From Thermincola ferriacetica (GTDB lineage: Bacteria; Bacillota; Thermincolia; Thermincolales; Thermincolaceae), in the NCBI RefSeq assembly GCF_001263415.1, contig NZ_LGTE01000001.1, forward strand, positions 186,001 to 250,000: a stretch of 64,000 bases of DNA. The letters are read 5' to 3'. This document shows, one piece after another, positions 1-8,437 of this stretch. A program made the translations under genes and the position numbers. How positions within the stretch are numbered: the first letter of the stretch is position 1; the number at the start of each line of letters is the position of its first letter. The notes under the pieces are model-generated. The model was not told the origin of the DNA. It searched no databases and worked only from the letters and a program-made list of their open reading frames with translations.

Positions 1-599
1 TCGACGATAAATCCGGTGATGCCCTCGGCCTGGTTAATTAGCGCAATTTCCTCGCCTTTAAATGTTTTTACCTCGCCGGAAGGGATGACCACTTTGGCTT
101 CGACAATGTTATCACCGATAAATCCGTACTCGAAGCTGCCTATACCGGAGCCGCCCTGCGCGAGCCAGCCACCAACAGTGGCGCCGGGGGCGCTGGAAGG
201 ATAGAGCCTGAGGGAAAGGCCTTCTTTTTGCAGCTCTTGCTCAAGTTTTTCCCAGATTACGCCAGGTTGCACAGTAACGGTTTTCTTTTCCTTATTTATA
301 CCAAGAACCTTATTCATCCTGGTGAAGGCCACAACAATACCGCCCTTAATCGGGATAACTCCGCCGTAGCCGCTGGTAGCAGCGCCGCGGGGAACTAAAG
401 GAATCTTCTTTTCCCGGGCGTAGCGAACCAACTCCACAATTTCTTCAGTTGAAACAGGTTGTACAACGGCATCGGCAGTTTTCAGGACCATCTTTTCGAC
501 TGCTGCGGGTAGGTTAGCCACGTCGTGGGAATAGAGCGTCCTTTCTACAAGATCGAAAGATACTCTTCCGGGAAAAATTTTTTCCAGCCTGCTTTTCAT
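1..599 (-). CDS. FAD-binding oxidase, GlcD/lactate dehydrogenase family (N-terminal part)
   Basis: This partial gene reads leftwards and runs off the window after about 199 codons. The translation begins MKSRLEKIFPGRVSF and carries the PP-loop signature of FAD_binding_4 (VAMP/GlcD-type) oxidases: PLVPRGAATSGYGGVIP near residue 70, then GATVGGWLAQGGSGIGS near residue 145. Family members oxidise 2-hydroxyacids such as glycolate or D-lactate with bound FAD. The start is the ATG at 597-599 with AGGAGG 7-8 bases upstream. The substrate cannot be told from this part. A CsoR-like palindrome lies upstream at 654-668. Confidence 0.85.
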   Translation of the reverse strand, partial: MKSRLEKIFPGRVSFDLVERTLYSHDVANLPAAVEKMVLKTADAVVQPVSTEEIVELVRYAREKKIPLVPRGAATSGYGGVIPIKGGIVVAFTRMNKVLGINKEKKTVTVQPGVIWEKLEQELQKEGLSLRLYPSSAPGATVGGWLAQGGSGIGSFEYGFIGDNIVEAKVVIPSGEVKTFKGEEIALINQAEGITGFIV

Positions 600-653
600 G
601 AGAAAGACCTCCTTAAGTATGATCAAATATAACAATAAAAATTTATATACCAT

Positions 654-668
654 TACCCCCTTGGGGTA
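654..668. promoter_or_regulatory. CsoR-family-like operator palindrome
   Basis: TACCCCCTTGGGGTA is a perfect inverted repeat (TACCCC/GGGGTA, 3-base spacer) between the divergently read FAD oxidase and the gene at 888. It resembles operators of CsoR/CstR-type repressors (copper or persulfide sensing). A TATAAT-like box follows at 675-680 on the plus strand. No CsoR gene is present in the window, so the assignment rests only on the sequence pattern. Confidence 0.45.
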
Positions 669-887
669 TTTCTATTATAATGCAAATACAAAAAATATGC
701 AACACTTTTAGAAAGGAAGATTTTATTCCCTTGACTTGATAAATAAAGTAAAAAAGAAATAAATACCAAAAATATTACTGTTAAGAAAAATTTGGTCTTG
801 TTTTTAAGGAGAAGAGGAATAAGATGAAAAATGTCGAAAATAAGTCACTAATCAGTATAACAGTAGATTTGCTTTGGAGGGGTTTGA

Positions 888-1370
888 TTGAAACAGACCA
901 AGTTATTCAGCGCTATTGTTTTTCTTCTGGAGCTAGGTACTATGCTCTATTTTATTCCACTGTTGATTTACCTGGCTGAGTTCAGTTTCGGTATTCCGGC
1001 GATAGGTTTTCTGGTTGGTGTTTTAGCCATCGTTCACTATTATATTTACAGGTGGTATCATAACAGGGGTTCTTTGGTTTATTTCGGCTTATCCATCACC
1101 GGCGGCGCCCTTGCCGCAGCTCTGACCATGTTTTTTGACTTGTTTAAGAAGGTGTTTTTCCCGGCAATTTACCTCTCCGAGTACAGCCATATATTTTTGC
1201 CAAAGATCACTGTGACCGATGTTTCAGCAGTGTATTACTACTTCGTCTTTTTGACTGGCATTGTTTATGTGGCGGTTTTACGGATTATCCTTACGAAAAT
1301 ATGCGGGCTTTTGGGCGTGGAAAATTGCCCGATTAAAAAAATATGTGGTTCTGACCGCCAGGGCATTTAA
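888..1370 (+). CDS. Hypothetical membrane protein, 160 aa
   Basis: I do not recognise this protein. It starts at TTG 888 behind GGAGGGG. It has about four hydrophobic segments: residues 8-30, 37-52, 63-82 and 115-140. A C-terminal cytoplasmic tail contains a CP-x-K-K-x-C pair of cysteines (near residue 147). An alternative ATG at 824 opens a different frame that stops after about 50 codons and is less convincing. It lies directly upstream of a second small membrane protein and the nickel transport set, but nothing in the sequence ties it to metal transport. Confidence 0.7.
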   Translation: MKQTKLFSAIVFLLELGTMLYFIPLLIYLAEFSFGIPAIGFLVGVLAIVHYYIYRWYHNRGSLVYFGLSITGGALAAALTMFFDLFKKVFFPAIYLSEYSHIFLPKITVTDVSAVYYYFVFLTGIVYVAVLRIILTKICGLLGVENCPIKKICGSDRQGI

Positions 1371-1484
1371 TACGCAAAGTTTAAGGAGAAATTTACGGAA
1401 TTCGCAAATAAAGCGACAAATATCTGTCCCGGTTTGAATAACTTTCACCTTTCTACAAAAAATATTGGTTGGAAGGTGAATTGG

Positions 1485-1937
1485 ATGGAGGATCGATTAA
1501 TAGCAGGGGGAGTTGCCGGACTCGCCGGGTCTCTGGTAATGGTCGGGCTGGATTACCTGGTGAATTTGATCCCAGGTGTATCGACAAATCTGTTACTTGC
1601 TGCTTCTGCCATAGTTTCAACAGATGTTGAACTGGGCACTGTAACGGGAAATGTAACAGGGTTTATCATACATTTGATTTGTGGCTCCATCCTGGGAGTG
1701 ATATTTATTTTTTTGTTGGAAATCACGAAATACCGTTTTGTCTTGCTGAAGGGATTTTTATTTGGTATTGGTGCATGGTTTATAGTATGTGGTATGATTG
1801 CCAGGTTGTTAAACCTACCCATCAAGGACAAGTTTATTGATAATCTTTTTATGCTGCTTATCCATATATCTTTTGGCCTGACCACTGCCTTTGTTATAAA
1901 AAATTACGTTAAATACAGTGTGCGGGAAACTGAATAA
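1485..1937 (+). CDS. Hypothetical membrane protein, 150 aa
   Basis: The protein begins MEDRLIAGGVAGLAGSLVMV, with the ATG at 1485 chosen because GGAAGGTG lies 7 bases upstream; the frame stays open back to a TTG at 1434, which has no good ribosome site. Four hydrophobic segments are visible (about residues 5-28, 58-80, 88-110 and 118-138). The Gly-rich first segment and overall size resemble small YqhR-like integral membrane proteins of Firmicutes, but I cannot assign a family. The next gene is 240 bases downstream behind its own leader, so this gene is probably not in the nickel operon. Confidence 0.7.
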   Translation: MEDRLIAGGVAGLAGSLVMVGLDYLVNLIPGVSTNLLLAASAIVSTDVELGTVTGNVTGFIIHLICGSILGVIFIFLLEITKYRFVLLKGFLFGIGAWFIVCGMIARLLNLPIKDKFIDNLFMLLIHISFGLTTAFVIKNYVKYSVRETE

Positions 1938-1983
1938 GTTTTCAAAAAATTTTTTAAATATCTTGCAGGACTTGATTATTTGT

Positions 1984-2150
1984 TGTAGAATTAAATACGT
2001 AAAGGGTAAAGTTCTTAGCACATGTTGCATTGATATGATTGCCAGGAAGGCAATTTTGCATGGGTGAAGAACAGACATTGTTGATACTGAACAGGAGGCC
2101 ATGAAGGTCATTACCGGATGAACCGGTTAGATACTTTCGTGGCTTTTTTA
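1984..2150 (+). promoter_or_regulatory. Structured leader with CCATGAA hairpin, copy 1 (upstream of nikM-like gene)
   Basis: A TTGTAG box (1983-1988) within the 14-mer TGTAGAATTAAATA may be a -35; the same 14-mer occurs 97-102 bases before the hairpin in copy 4. The hairpin pairs CCATGAA (2099-2105) with TTCGTGG (2136-2142), encloses a second stem ACCGG/CCGGT (2113-2127) and ends in CTTTTTT, so it looks like an intrinsic terminator with a conserved 5' side (CCATGAAGGTC). Three further leaders in the window carry the same 5' side. Attenuation control of the downstream nickel genes is inferred. Confidence 0.6.
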
Positions 2151-2178
2151 TTTATTAATCAACGGAGGTGTAGTTATT

Positions 2179-2817
2179 ATGCATATTCCAGACGGGTTTC
2201 TGGATACCAAAACATGGCTAAGCGCTTATGCTATAAGCGGTGGCAGTCTTCTCTACTCGGCAAAAAAAGTCAAGGAAACTTTAAATGAACGGATGGTACC
2301 GAAAATGGGTGTTATGGCAGCGTTTATCTTTGCTGCCCAGATGGTCAATTTTCCTGTTGCGGGTGGAACATCAGGCCATTTAATCGGGGCGGCGCTGGCG
2401 GCTATTACTCTGGGACCTTGGGCAGCTACCCTGATAATGAGCGCAGTTCTGATTGTGCAATGTTTCTTTTTCCTGGACGGCGGAGTGACGGCACTGGGTG
2501 CCAATATTCTGCTGATGGGTATTGTAGCGCCCTGGGTGGCATATGGCCTTTACAGAATTATTGCCGGCGGCGCGCCGACAAAAACAAGGTTTTTAATTGC
2601 TTCTTTTGTGGCTTCGTGGGCTTCGACATTTGTTGCTTCTCTGGTGTGTACTGTCCTGCTGGCTCTTTCAGGAACCATACCCATGCAGGTCGGCTTGCCG
2701 GCGATGGCCGGGTGGCATGCGCTGATAGGTATAGGAGAAGGTATAATAACTACCGTTGTTTTGGGATACCTGACTCAGGTTAAAGCTGAGATAGTAAGCC
2801 AGACTGAAAGTGTGTGA
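2179..2817 (+). CDS. nikM: ECF-type nickel/cobalt transporter membrane component (NikM/CbiM family)
   Basis: This 212-residue membrane protein begins with MHIPDGFLD, the N-terminal metal-binding motif of the CbiM/NikM family in which the amino terminus and His2 bind Ni(II) or Co(II). MHIPDG is the form usual in NikM; the clear cobalt protein at 36.8 kb has MHIMEG after a signal peptide. The conserved GGTSGHLIGAALAA loop follows near residue 60, with about six membrane segments. The ATG has GGAGGTG upstream. No matching T and A components (NikQ, NikO) lie nearby, so it either works as an MN pair or borrows a shared energising module. Nickel specificity is supported by CooT in the same operon. 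Confidence 0.85.
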   Translation: MHIPDGFLDTKTWLSAYAISGGSLLYSAKKVKETLNERMVPKMGVMAAFIFAAQMVNFPVAGGTSGHLIGAALAAITLGPWAATLIMSAVLIVQCFFFLDGGVTALGANILLMGIVAPWVAYGLYRIIAGGAPTKTRFLIASFVASWASTFVASLVCTVLLALSGTIPMQVGLPAMAGWHALIGIGEGIITTVVLGYLTQVKAEIVSQTESV

Positions 2818-2828
2818 GGTGAAAAGTT

Positions 2829-3134
2829 ATGTCTAAGAAAATAATTATTGCCTTGTTGTTTGCTCTGGCGGTTGCTGCTTTTCTTTCACCTTTTGCTTCT
2901 TCCCATCCCGACGGTCTGGAAAGAGTGGCGCAAGACAAAGGTTTTTTGCATAAAGCTGAGGGGAAAGAAGTTATTCAGTCGCCGATGCCCGATTACACAG
3001 TGCCCTGGATAAGAAATGAAAAGATTTCCGGCAGCGCTGCCGGCGTTATCGGTACAATTTTGACTTTTGGCTTAATGTATGGGGTAGCTAAACTGGCAAC
3101 CACAAGGAAGTTAAAAAATTCGAAAATAGAATAA
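2829..3134 (+). CDS. nikN: PDGLE-domain protein, NikN/CbiN-like accessory component
   Basis: A 101-residue protein with an N-terminal membrane segment (residues 4-24), an extracytoplasmic stretch containing HPDGLERVA near residue 26, and a second membrane segment at about 77-93. The PDGLE motif defines the small subunit that accompanies CbiM/NikM proteins and is needed for metal loading. It starts 11 bases after the NikM-like gene, in the same operon. The symbol is given by family and position; direct biochemical specificity is unknown. Confidence 0.8.
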   Translation: MSKKIIIALLFALAVAAFLSPFASSHPDGLERVAQDKGFLHKAEGKEVIQSPMPDYTVPWIRNEKISGSAAGVIGTILTFGLMYGVAKLATTRKLKNSKIE

Positions 3135-3156
3135 AACAAGGGTAGGGAGGCCCTGG

Positions 3157-3576
3157 ATGAAAATTGCTGTTATTGACGGACAAGGCGGGGGAATAGGCAG
3201 GGTATTAGTGGAAAAAATTCGCAAGGCCTTTGGCGATAAGGTTGAAATATGGGCTTTCGGTACCAATTCGGCTGCGACGGCGCTGATGTTGAAGGCAGGC
3301 GCCGACGAAGGCGCTACAGGTGAAAATGCCATCGTTAACAGCATGGGCAAAGTAGATATTATAGTCGGTACTGTGGCCATACTGGCGGCCAATTCAATGT
3401 TGGGTGAACTTACCCCGGCAATGGCAGCCGCTGTGGCCGACAGCAGTGCGGCTAAAGTATTGCTTCCTATTAACAGAGGGCGCATTACAATTGTCGGCGC
3501 AAAAACCGAACCCCTGCCCCATATGGCAGATTGTTTGGTCAAACAACTGCAGTCAATCATTGAAAAGGAGGTATGA
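3157..3576 (+). CDS. DUF3842 family protein
   Basis: The 139-residue protein starts MKIAVIDGQGGGIGRVLVEK, a Rossmann-like beta-strand and glycine loop typical of DUF3842, and contains the conserved GADEGATGENAIV region and a C-terminal PHMADCLV segment. The function of this family is unknown; it is often found beside NikM/CbiM and CooT genes in Clostridia, which fits the order here. GGGAGG lies 7 bases before the ATG and the gene is separated from its neighbours by only a few bases, so it is co-transcribed with them. A role in handling imported nickel is an inference from position. Confidence 0.8.
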   Translation: MKIAVIDGQGGGIGRVLVEKIRKAFGDKVEIWAFGTNSAATALMLKAGADEGATGENAIVNSMGKVDIIVGTVAILAANSMLGELTPAMAAAVADSSAAKVLLPINRGRITIVGAKTEPLPHMADCLVKQLQSIIEKEV

Positions 3577-3579
3577 CCA

Positions 3580-3774
3580 ATGTGTGAAGCCAATGCATAT
3601 ATAAGAACCAGGGATAATGAAGAATTGCTCTTATCTTCTGTAGACAAAGTGATACCCAATGGGGATGAGCTGCTGCTGGAAAATATTTTCGGTCAACGGA
3701 AGATAATTAAGGGAAAGATTGTGGAAATGGCTCTGGTTGATCACAAAATAATTATTGAGAAAACCGAACAGTAA
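3580..3774 (+). CDS. cooT: CooT family nickel-binding protein
   Basis: A 64-residue protein beginning MCEANAYIRT. Cys2 directly after the initiator methionine is the residue that binds Ni(II) in characterised CooT, the small dimeric protein that helps insert nickel in carbon monoxide dehydrogenase. Length and beta-rich composition (KVIPNGDELLLENIFGQRK in the middle) match the family. It follows DUF3842 after a 3-base gap, with AAGGAGG upstream. This is the strongest hint that the operon handles nickel rather than cobalt, and that the organism has CO dehydrogenase or another nickel enzyme elsewhere. Confidence 0.85.
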   Translation: MCEANAYIRTRDNEELLLSSVDKVIPNGDELLLENIFGQRKIIKGKIVEMALVDHKIIIEKTEQ

Positions 3775-3835
3775 GATGGCAAGATAATTGCTGTGAAAAA
3801 ATTTGTGAAAAAATTATAGAAATGTGGAAGGATGG

Positions 3836-3895
3836 CCATGAAGGTTGTCTTGCGGAAAAGAAGCCGCACAGGCACTTTATGGTCATTTTGTTTTT
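3836..3895 (+). promoter_or_regulatory. CCATGAA hairpin, copy 2 (upstream of first ABC operon)
   Basis: CCATGAA (3836-3842) pairs with TTTATGG (3876-3882; one G-U pair), enclosing TGCGG/CCGCA (3851-3868), and is followed by TCATTTTGTTTTT. Compared with copy 1, the 3' strand differs but pairing is kept. It stands 60 bases after cooT and about 400 bases before the first SBP gene, so it may end the nickel transcript, control the ABC operon, or both. Confidence 0.55.
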
Positions 3896-4242
3896 GTCAT
3901 AGATTTTCCGGTTTCCTTGGCAGGACCGGAATTAACCTCCTTAATAATATATTGTTTTTTTATACCTCCTTTCGATTGGCAGGGAGGATGCTGGCACTTC
4001 TCCCTGCCGGGGATCTTTTTTACCCAAGTTTTCCTAAAAACTATTTAAGCTGGAAATTATGTATAAAACCTCCAACGACTTTATTTGCTTGACAAGGAGG
4101 CATTTATGTCCTTCCTGTCGCTCCCCTTCTTTTTGAGATAAGTTTATTGAAAATTGAAAAAACTCAGCGGAGGTGATAGTACGTTATAAGGTATTTAGTC
4201 AATCCGGAATTAATAAAAGGTTAAGGAAAGGAGAAACCGGTA
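3896..4242 (+). other. Long leader without a clear gene before the SBP operon
   Basis: This stretch holds a CCGGT/ACCGG hairpin (about 3910-3931), a strong hairpin GGCAGGGAG/TCTCCCTGCC (3978-4008) followed by GGGGATCTTTTTT that looks like an intrinsic terminator, and a short frame at 4106-4141 with the ribosome site AAGGAGG 5 bases upstream, coding for an 11-residue leucine/phenylalanine-rich peptide. Multiple hairpins and a leader peptide suggest attenuation, but the mechanism is not evident. Confidence 0.4.
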
Positions 4243-5829
4243 ATGAAGATTATGAAAAGATCGTTGTCTTTGATTTTAGTGTTTGTTGTTTTGGTGGTAA
4301 TTGCAGCCGGTTGCGGCAGCCAGGGAGGAAAAGAGGCATCTAAAACATCTGTTTCCGGTAAAACCTTAATATATGGCGCCGAATCGGAATTTGAAAAAAT
4401 TAATCCCGTTTTGGATGACAGCCCGGTCGATACCATGATTTTCAGTGGTTTGACCAAGTTTGACGAAAACAACAGGCCTGTGCCGGATTTGGCTACCAGT
4501 TGGGATATTTCTTCCGATAATTTGACTTACACCTTTCACTTGAGGAAGGATGTCAAATGGCATGACGGCCAGCCTTTTACCGCAAACGATGTCAAGTTTA
4601 CCATTGACAGTATCCTGAACCCAAAGAACAATTCTCTTATTAAAGAGCAGTTTGAAGAAATCAAGAGTGTGGACGTGATAGACAATTATACTGTGAAAAT
4701 TTCGCTGAAAAAACCGTTTCCGCCTATCCTGGACAACCTTACGCGGGGGATAGTGCCAATCCACATTCTGTCCGGAAAGGATTTAAACAGTGTTGATTTT
4801 AATTCCGGTCCCATAGGAACCGGCCCCTTTAAGTTTGCGGAGTGGAAAAAAGGGGAGAGTTTTACACTACAGGCCAATACCGGTTATTATGGGGGAAAAC
4901 CCAAGCTTGACAAAATTGTCATTAAATTTATTCCCGATATGAATGTGCGGGCGATACAGCTAGAGACCGGCGAAATTGATGTGGCTTTGCTAGAACCCCA
5001 GCAGTTAGCCCGGGTTGAAAAAAGCGAAAAAAACAAAGTTTATCTGATCCCCACGGCTGACTACAGGGCAATGATGTACAACTTCCGCAAACCCCTCTGG
5101 CAAGATGTAAAAGTTCGCCAAGCCATCAATTACGCTGTGAACAGGGACAATATCCTGCAAGGAGTATTGCTGGGTCACGGTAAGGTGGCATATGGACCTC
5201 TGCAGTTAAATTGGGCCAATAACGAGAATGTGGAAAAATACGGGTATAACCCGGAGAAAGCCAAAGCATTACTGGCTGAAGCCGGCTGGAAACCGGGACC
5301 GGACGGGATTTTGACAAAAAACGGGCAGAAATTTTCTTTCCGTTTGACTACTTTTAATAATGACCCCATCAGGGTTGCTATTGTCAATGCTTTAAGCACT
5401 GAATTGAAAAAGATTGGGGTCGAGGCCATTCCTGATCCCAGGGCCAGGGGGACCTTTAAGTGGCCGGAAGTGGATGCATTCCTGCTAGGTTGGGGAAGTC
5501 CCTTTGACCCTGATGACCATACATATAAGCTGTTCCACAGCAGCCAGATTGAAAACGGCTGGAACCTGGGCGCTTACAGGGATGCGGAAATTGACAGGTT
5601 GCTGGAAGAAGCCAGGACTACCCTGGACGAAAACAAGCGAAAAGAATTGTACGGCAAGTTCCAAAAGCGTTTGGCTGAAAACCCGCCCTATAACTTTTTG
5701 GTCTATCTGGATGCCGTGTGGGTAGTGAATAAAAATGTTACGGGCATAAAACCTAAAACCCTGGGCCATCATGGGGCCGGGTTCCTTTGGAACATCCAGG
5801 AGTGGGACAAAAATAACGGGCAACTATAA
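4243..5829 (+). CDS. ABC transporter substrate-binding lipoprotein, family 5 (peptide/nickel), paralogue 1
   Basis: The 528-residue protein has a lipoprotein signal with lipobox VIAAGC (Cys24), then a full SBP_bac_5 domain: YTFHLRKDVKWHDGQPFTA near residue 90 is the family signature. It would sit on the outer face of the membrane and deliver ligand to the permeases downstream. SBP_bac_5 proteins bind oligopeptides, nickel-ligand complexes, opines or sugars, so the ligand is not determined. The ATG at 4243 has AAAGGAG upstream. It is closely similar along its whole length to the next gene, so the pair is a tandem duplication. The C-terminal ends of both share LGHHGAGFLWNI, showing a recent common origin. 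Confidence 0.9.
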   Translation: MKIMKRSLSLILVFVVLVVIAAGCGSQGGKEASKTSVSGKTLIYGAESEFEKINPVLDDSPVDTMIFSGLTKFDENNRPVPDLATSWDISSDNLTYTFHLRKDVKWHDGQPFTANDVKFTIDSILNPKNNSLIKEQFEEIKSVDVIDNYTVKISLKKPFPPILDNLTRGIVPIHILSGKDLNSVDFNSGPIGTGPFKFAEWKKGESFTLQANTGYYGGKPKLDKIVIKFIPDMNVRAIQLETGEIDVALLEPQQLARVEKSEKNKVYLIPTADYRAMMYNFRKPLWQDVKVRQAINYAVNRDNILQGVLLGHGKVAYGPLQLNWANNENVEKYGYNPEKAKALLAEAGWKPGPDGILTKNGQKFSFRLTTFNNDPIRVAIVNALSTELKKIGVEAIPDPRARGTFKWPEVDAFLLGWGSPFDPDDHTYKLFHSSQIENGWNLGAYRDAEIDRLLEEARTTLDENKRKELYGKFQKRLAENPPYNFLVYLDAVWVVNKNVTGIKPKTLGHHGAGFLWNIQEWDKNNGQL

Positions 5830-5867
5830 GCGCAAGCTTAATTATTAAGCGCTGGGAGGAGATAAAG

Positions 5868-7454
5868 GTGAAAATAAGAAGAGTGTTGGCCGCACTTATG
5901 GTATTAATGCTCGTGATGTTGACTGTTGCGGCTGCCGGATGCGCGGGTAAAAGTGAAAAAGCCGTTACCGGTAAACAGTCGGAAAACAAAGAAAAAGTGT
6001 TAGTTTACGGCGCGGAGTTTGAATATGACAAGGTCAATCCGGTACTGGCGACCACTAATGTTGATAACCTGATTTTTACCGGTCTGACCAAATTTAACGA
6101 AAAAAATGAAGTGATACCGGATTTAGCTGAGTCATGGAGTATTTCTTCCGATGGTCTTACATATACATTCAAATTGCGTAAAGATGTGAAGTGGCATGAC
6201 GGACAACCTTTCAATGCCGGTGATGTCAAGTTTACCCTGGACACGATCCTGGACCCCAGAACAAATACTCCTGTGAAGTCTGAATTTGAACAGGTTAAAG
6301 AAGTCAAGGTCATAGATGATTATACTGTGGAACTGAAATTGGCCAAACCCTTCCCGCCGCTGCTGGACAAACTTAGTATAGGGATAGTACCAAAGCACCT
6401 GCTGGAAGGGAAGGATATTAACTCTGCCGATTTTAACAATAATCCTGTTGGCACAGGTCCCTTTAAATTTAAGGAATGGCAGAGGGGTAAAGCCTTTACG
6501 GTGGTAGCCAATGACAGTTTCTACAACGGCAGGCCCAAGTTGGATAAAGTAATCTTCAAGTTTTTGCCTGATCCCAACGTGCGGGCGCTGCAATTGGAAA
6601 CCGGCGAAATCGACCTGGCCTACCTGGAACCGGACCAGCTTGAAAGAATGCAAAAGGTAGATAGAATTAAAGTTTATCAGGTACCAACCGCCGATTACCG
6701 GGTAATGATGTACAACATGAAAAGTCCGTTGTGGCAGGATGTCAGGGTGCGTAAGGCCGTAAATTATGCTATTGACCGCCAGGCCGTGCTTGATGGTATC
6801 CTGAAGGGCAAGGGACAGGTCGCGTATGGCCCTCTGCAATTAAGCTGGGCAAATAATCCTAATGTGACAAAGTATGATTACGACCTGAATAAGGCTAAAG
6901 TCCTGCTGGCCGAAGCGGGTTGGAAACCGGGGCCGGACGGCATCCTGGTGAAGAACGGTAAAAAGTTTGAGTTTAAAATTACCTGTCCGGTAACAGATCC
7001 GGTGAGGGTGAGCATTGCCAATGCCCTGGTTACCGAACTAAAGAAAATCGGTATCGCCGCCACTCCGGAACCGCTGGACTGGAGTGTTATTAAAATCCCA
7101 GAGTGTGAAGCATTTATCCTGGGCTGGGGCAGTCCGTTCGACCCCGATGACCATACCTATAAACTATTCCACTCCAGCCAGATTGCCAATGGCGGTAATA
7201 ACCACATGTCTTACCGCAATCCCAAGGTTGATAAACTTCTTGAAGAAGCGAGGACGACAGTAGATAAAAATAAGCGTAAAGAACTGTACGGGCAGTTCCA
7301 GCAGGAACTGGCCAACGACCCACCTTACAACTTTATTGTATATCTGGATGCTCTGTATGGGGTTAATAAAAACATTACCGGAATCAAGACCCGTACCCTG
7401 GGCCATCATGGTGCCGGGTTCCTCTGGAACATCGAGGAGTGGGACAAACAATAA
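5868..7454 (+). CDS. ABC transporter substrate-binding lipoprotein, family 5, paralogue 2
   Basis: This is a second 528-residue SBP_bac_5 lipoprotein, with lipobox VAAAGC (Cys25) and the same signature KDVKWHDGQPFNAGDVKF. It begins at GTG 5868 behind GGGAGGAG. Identity with paralogue 1 is high through the domain, with differences scattered rather than clustered. Two binding proteins for one permease set suggests a broadened or altered ligand range. Its TAA stop overlaps the ATG of the permease gene (TAATG), so translation is coupled. Nickel, a nickel chelate or a small modified peptide are all possible ligands. Confidence 0.9.
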   Translation: MKIRRVLAALMVLMLVMLTVAAAGCAGKSEKAVTGKQSENKEKVLVYGAEFEYDKVNPVLATTNVDNLIFTGLTKFNEKNEVIPDLAESWSISSDGLTYTFKLRKDVKWHDGQPFNAGDVKFTLDTILDPRTNTPVKSEFEQVKEVKVIDDYTVELKLAKPFPPLLDKLSIGIVPKHLLEGKDINSADFNNNPVGTGPFKFKEWQRGKAFTVVANDSFYNGRPKLDKVIFKFLPDPNVRALQLETGEIDLAYLEPDQLERMQKVDRIKVYQVPTADYRVMMYNMKSPLWQDVRVRKAVNYAIDRQAVLDGILKGKGQVAYGPLQLSWANNPNVTKYDYDLNKAKVLLAEAGWKPGPDGILVKNGKKFEFKITCPVTDPVRVSIANALVTELKKIGIAATPEPLDWSVIKIPECEAFILGWGSPFDPDDHTYKLFHSSQIANGGNNHMSYRNPKVDKLLEEARTTVDKNKRKELYGQFQQELANDPPYNFIVYLDALYGVNKNITGIKTRTLGHHGAGFLWNIEEWDKQ

Positions 7455-8431
7455 TGGGACGGTATATCGTTTCCAGATTAACCGAGAGTATTATCGTGCT
7501 GTTTATCATCAGTATAGTGGCCTTTGGCCTGGTTCACCTGGCTCCCGGTGACCCGGCCATGGCCCTGTACGGGGACCAGGTGCAAAAGATGCGGCCGGCG
7601 GACTGGGAGCGGATCAGGGAAAACCTGGGTTTAAACCGGCCGTTGCCTGTCCAGTATTATAAATGGATTTTCAATGTGCTTAAAGGTGACATGGGCCGTT
7701 CTTTTATGACCGGCCGGGATGTTAAGACCATGCTATTGGAGCGGTTTCCGGGGACATTGCTGTTAAGCGCCACGGCGACGGTGATTATTATCGGCCTGAC
7801 CCTGGTTGTCGGGATATATGCCGGTATGCGCCAGTATTCATTTTTTGATTATGCGAGTACAACAGTATCTTTTATCTTGATGTCGGTTCCGGGTTTCTGG
7901 TTTGCCATGATGCTGATACTGGTGTTCAGTGTCGGATTAAAATGGCTTCCTTCGTCAGGGATGACCTCTATCGGAACCAAATTCAGTATTCCCGATGTTT
8001 TGAAGCATTTAATCCTTCCGGCGGTGGTATTATCCTTTACCCATCTGGGCTACTATATCAGACTTTTAAGGGGCAGTGTGGCCGTTGCCAAAGAACAGGA
8101 TTTTGTTACGGTGCTTAAGGCAAGAGGAATCAAAAACAGCGTAATTGTTGCCAGGCATATACTTCGCAATGCCATGATTCCCTTCGTTACCTACCTTGGT
8201 GTATCCATTTCCATCATGCTGGCCGGCTCTGTTGTAACAGAAGCAATTTTTGCCTGGCCGGGCCTGGGGATGTTGTCTGTGGAAGCCGCCAATAACAGGG
8301 ATTACCCGGTTTTAATGGGTACAATCCTGTTCAGCGGCGCCCTGGTTGTAGGAGGCAGCCTTGTGGTCGACCTGTTCTGTGCCTGGCTGGACCCCCGGAT
8401 TGCCCTGAAAACCAGGCCGGAAAGCAGGTGA
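7454..8431 (+). CDS. ABC transporter permease, DppB/NikB type
   Basis: The 325-residue inner-membrane permease starts MGRYIVSRLTESIIV; ATG 7454 overlaps the preceding stop. It has six membrane segments and the BPD_transp_1 EAA loop near residue 225 (VLKARGIKNSVIVARHILR). The HLAPGDPA motif after the first helix is typical of DppB/NikB/OppB proteins. It pairs with the next gene to form the membrane channel. An in-frame GTG at 7439 would extend it by five residues but lies inside the previous gene and has a poor ribosome site. Confidence 0.9.
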   Translation: MGRYIVSRLTESIIVLFIISIVAFGLVHLAPGDPAMALYGDQVQKMRPADWERIRENLGLNRPLPVQYYKWIFNVLKGDMGRSFMTGRDVKTMLLERFPGTLLLSATATVIIIGLTLVVGIYAGMRQYSFFDYASTTVSFILMSVPGFWFAMMLILVFSVGLKWLPSSGMTSIGTKFSIPDVLKHLILPAVVLSFTHLGYYIRLLRGSVAVAKEQDFVTVLKARGIKNSVIVARHILRNAMIPFVTYLGVSISIMLAGSVVTEAIFAWPGLGMLSVEAANNRDYPVLMGTILFSGALVVGGSLVVDLFCAWLDPRIALKTRPESR

Positions 8432-8437
8432 TGCGGT

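Noticed and set aside
824-980. A short frame starting at ATG 824 with GGAGAAGAGG upstream
   Set aside because: It overlaps the membrane protein gene in another frame, ends after about 50 codons and has no recognisable features. A leader peptide role cannot be excluded but is not supported.
3832-4092. Two overlapping open frames starting in the CCATGAA hairpin
   Set aside because: Their start codons belong to the hairpin, the translations run through two terminator-like structures, and they have no resemblance to any family.
6132-6839. A 235-codon minus-strand frame opposite the second SBP gene
   Set aside because: The plus strand encodes a full lipoprotein with all family motifs; the minus translation is a shadow.
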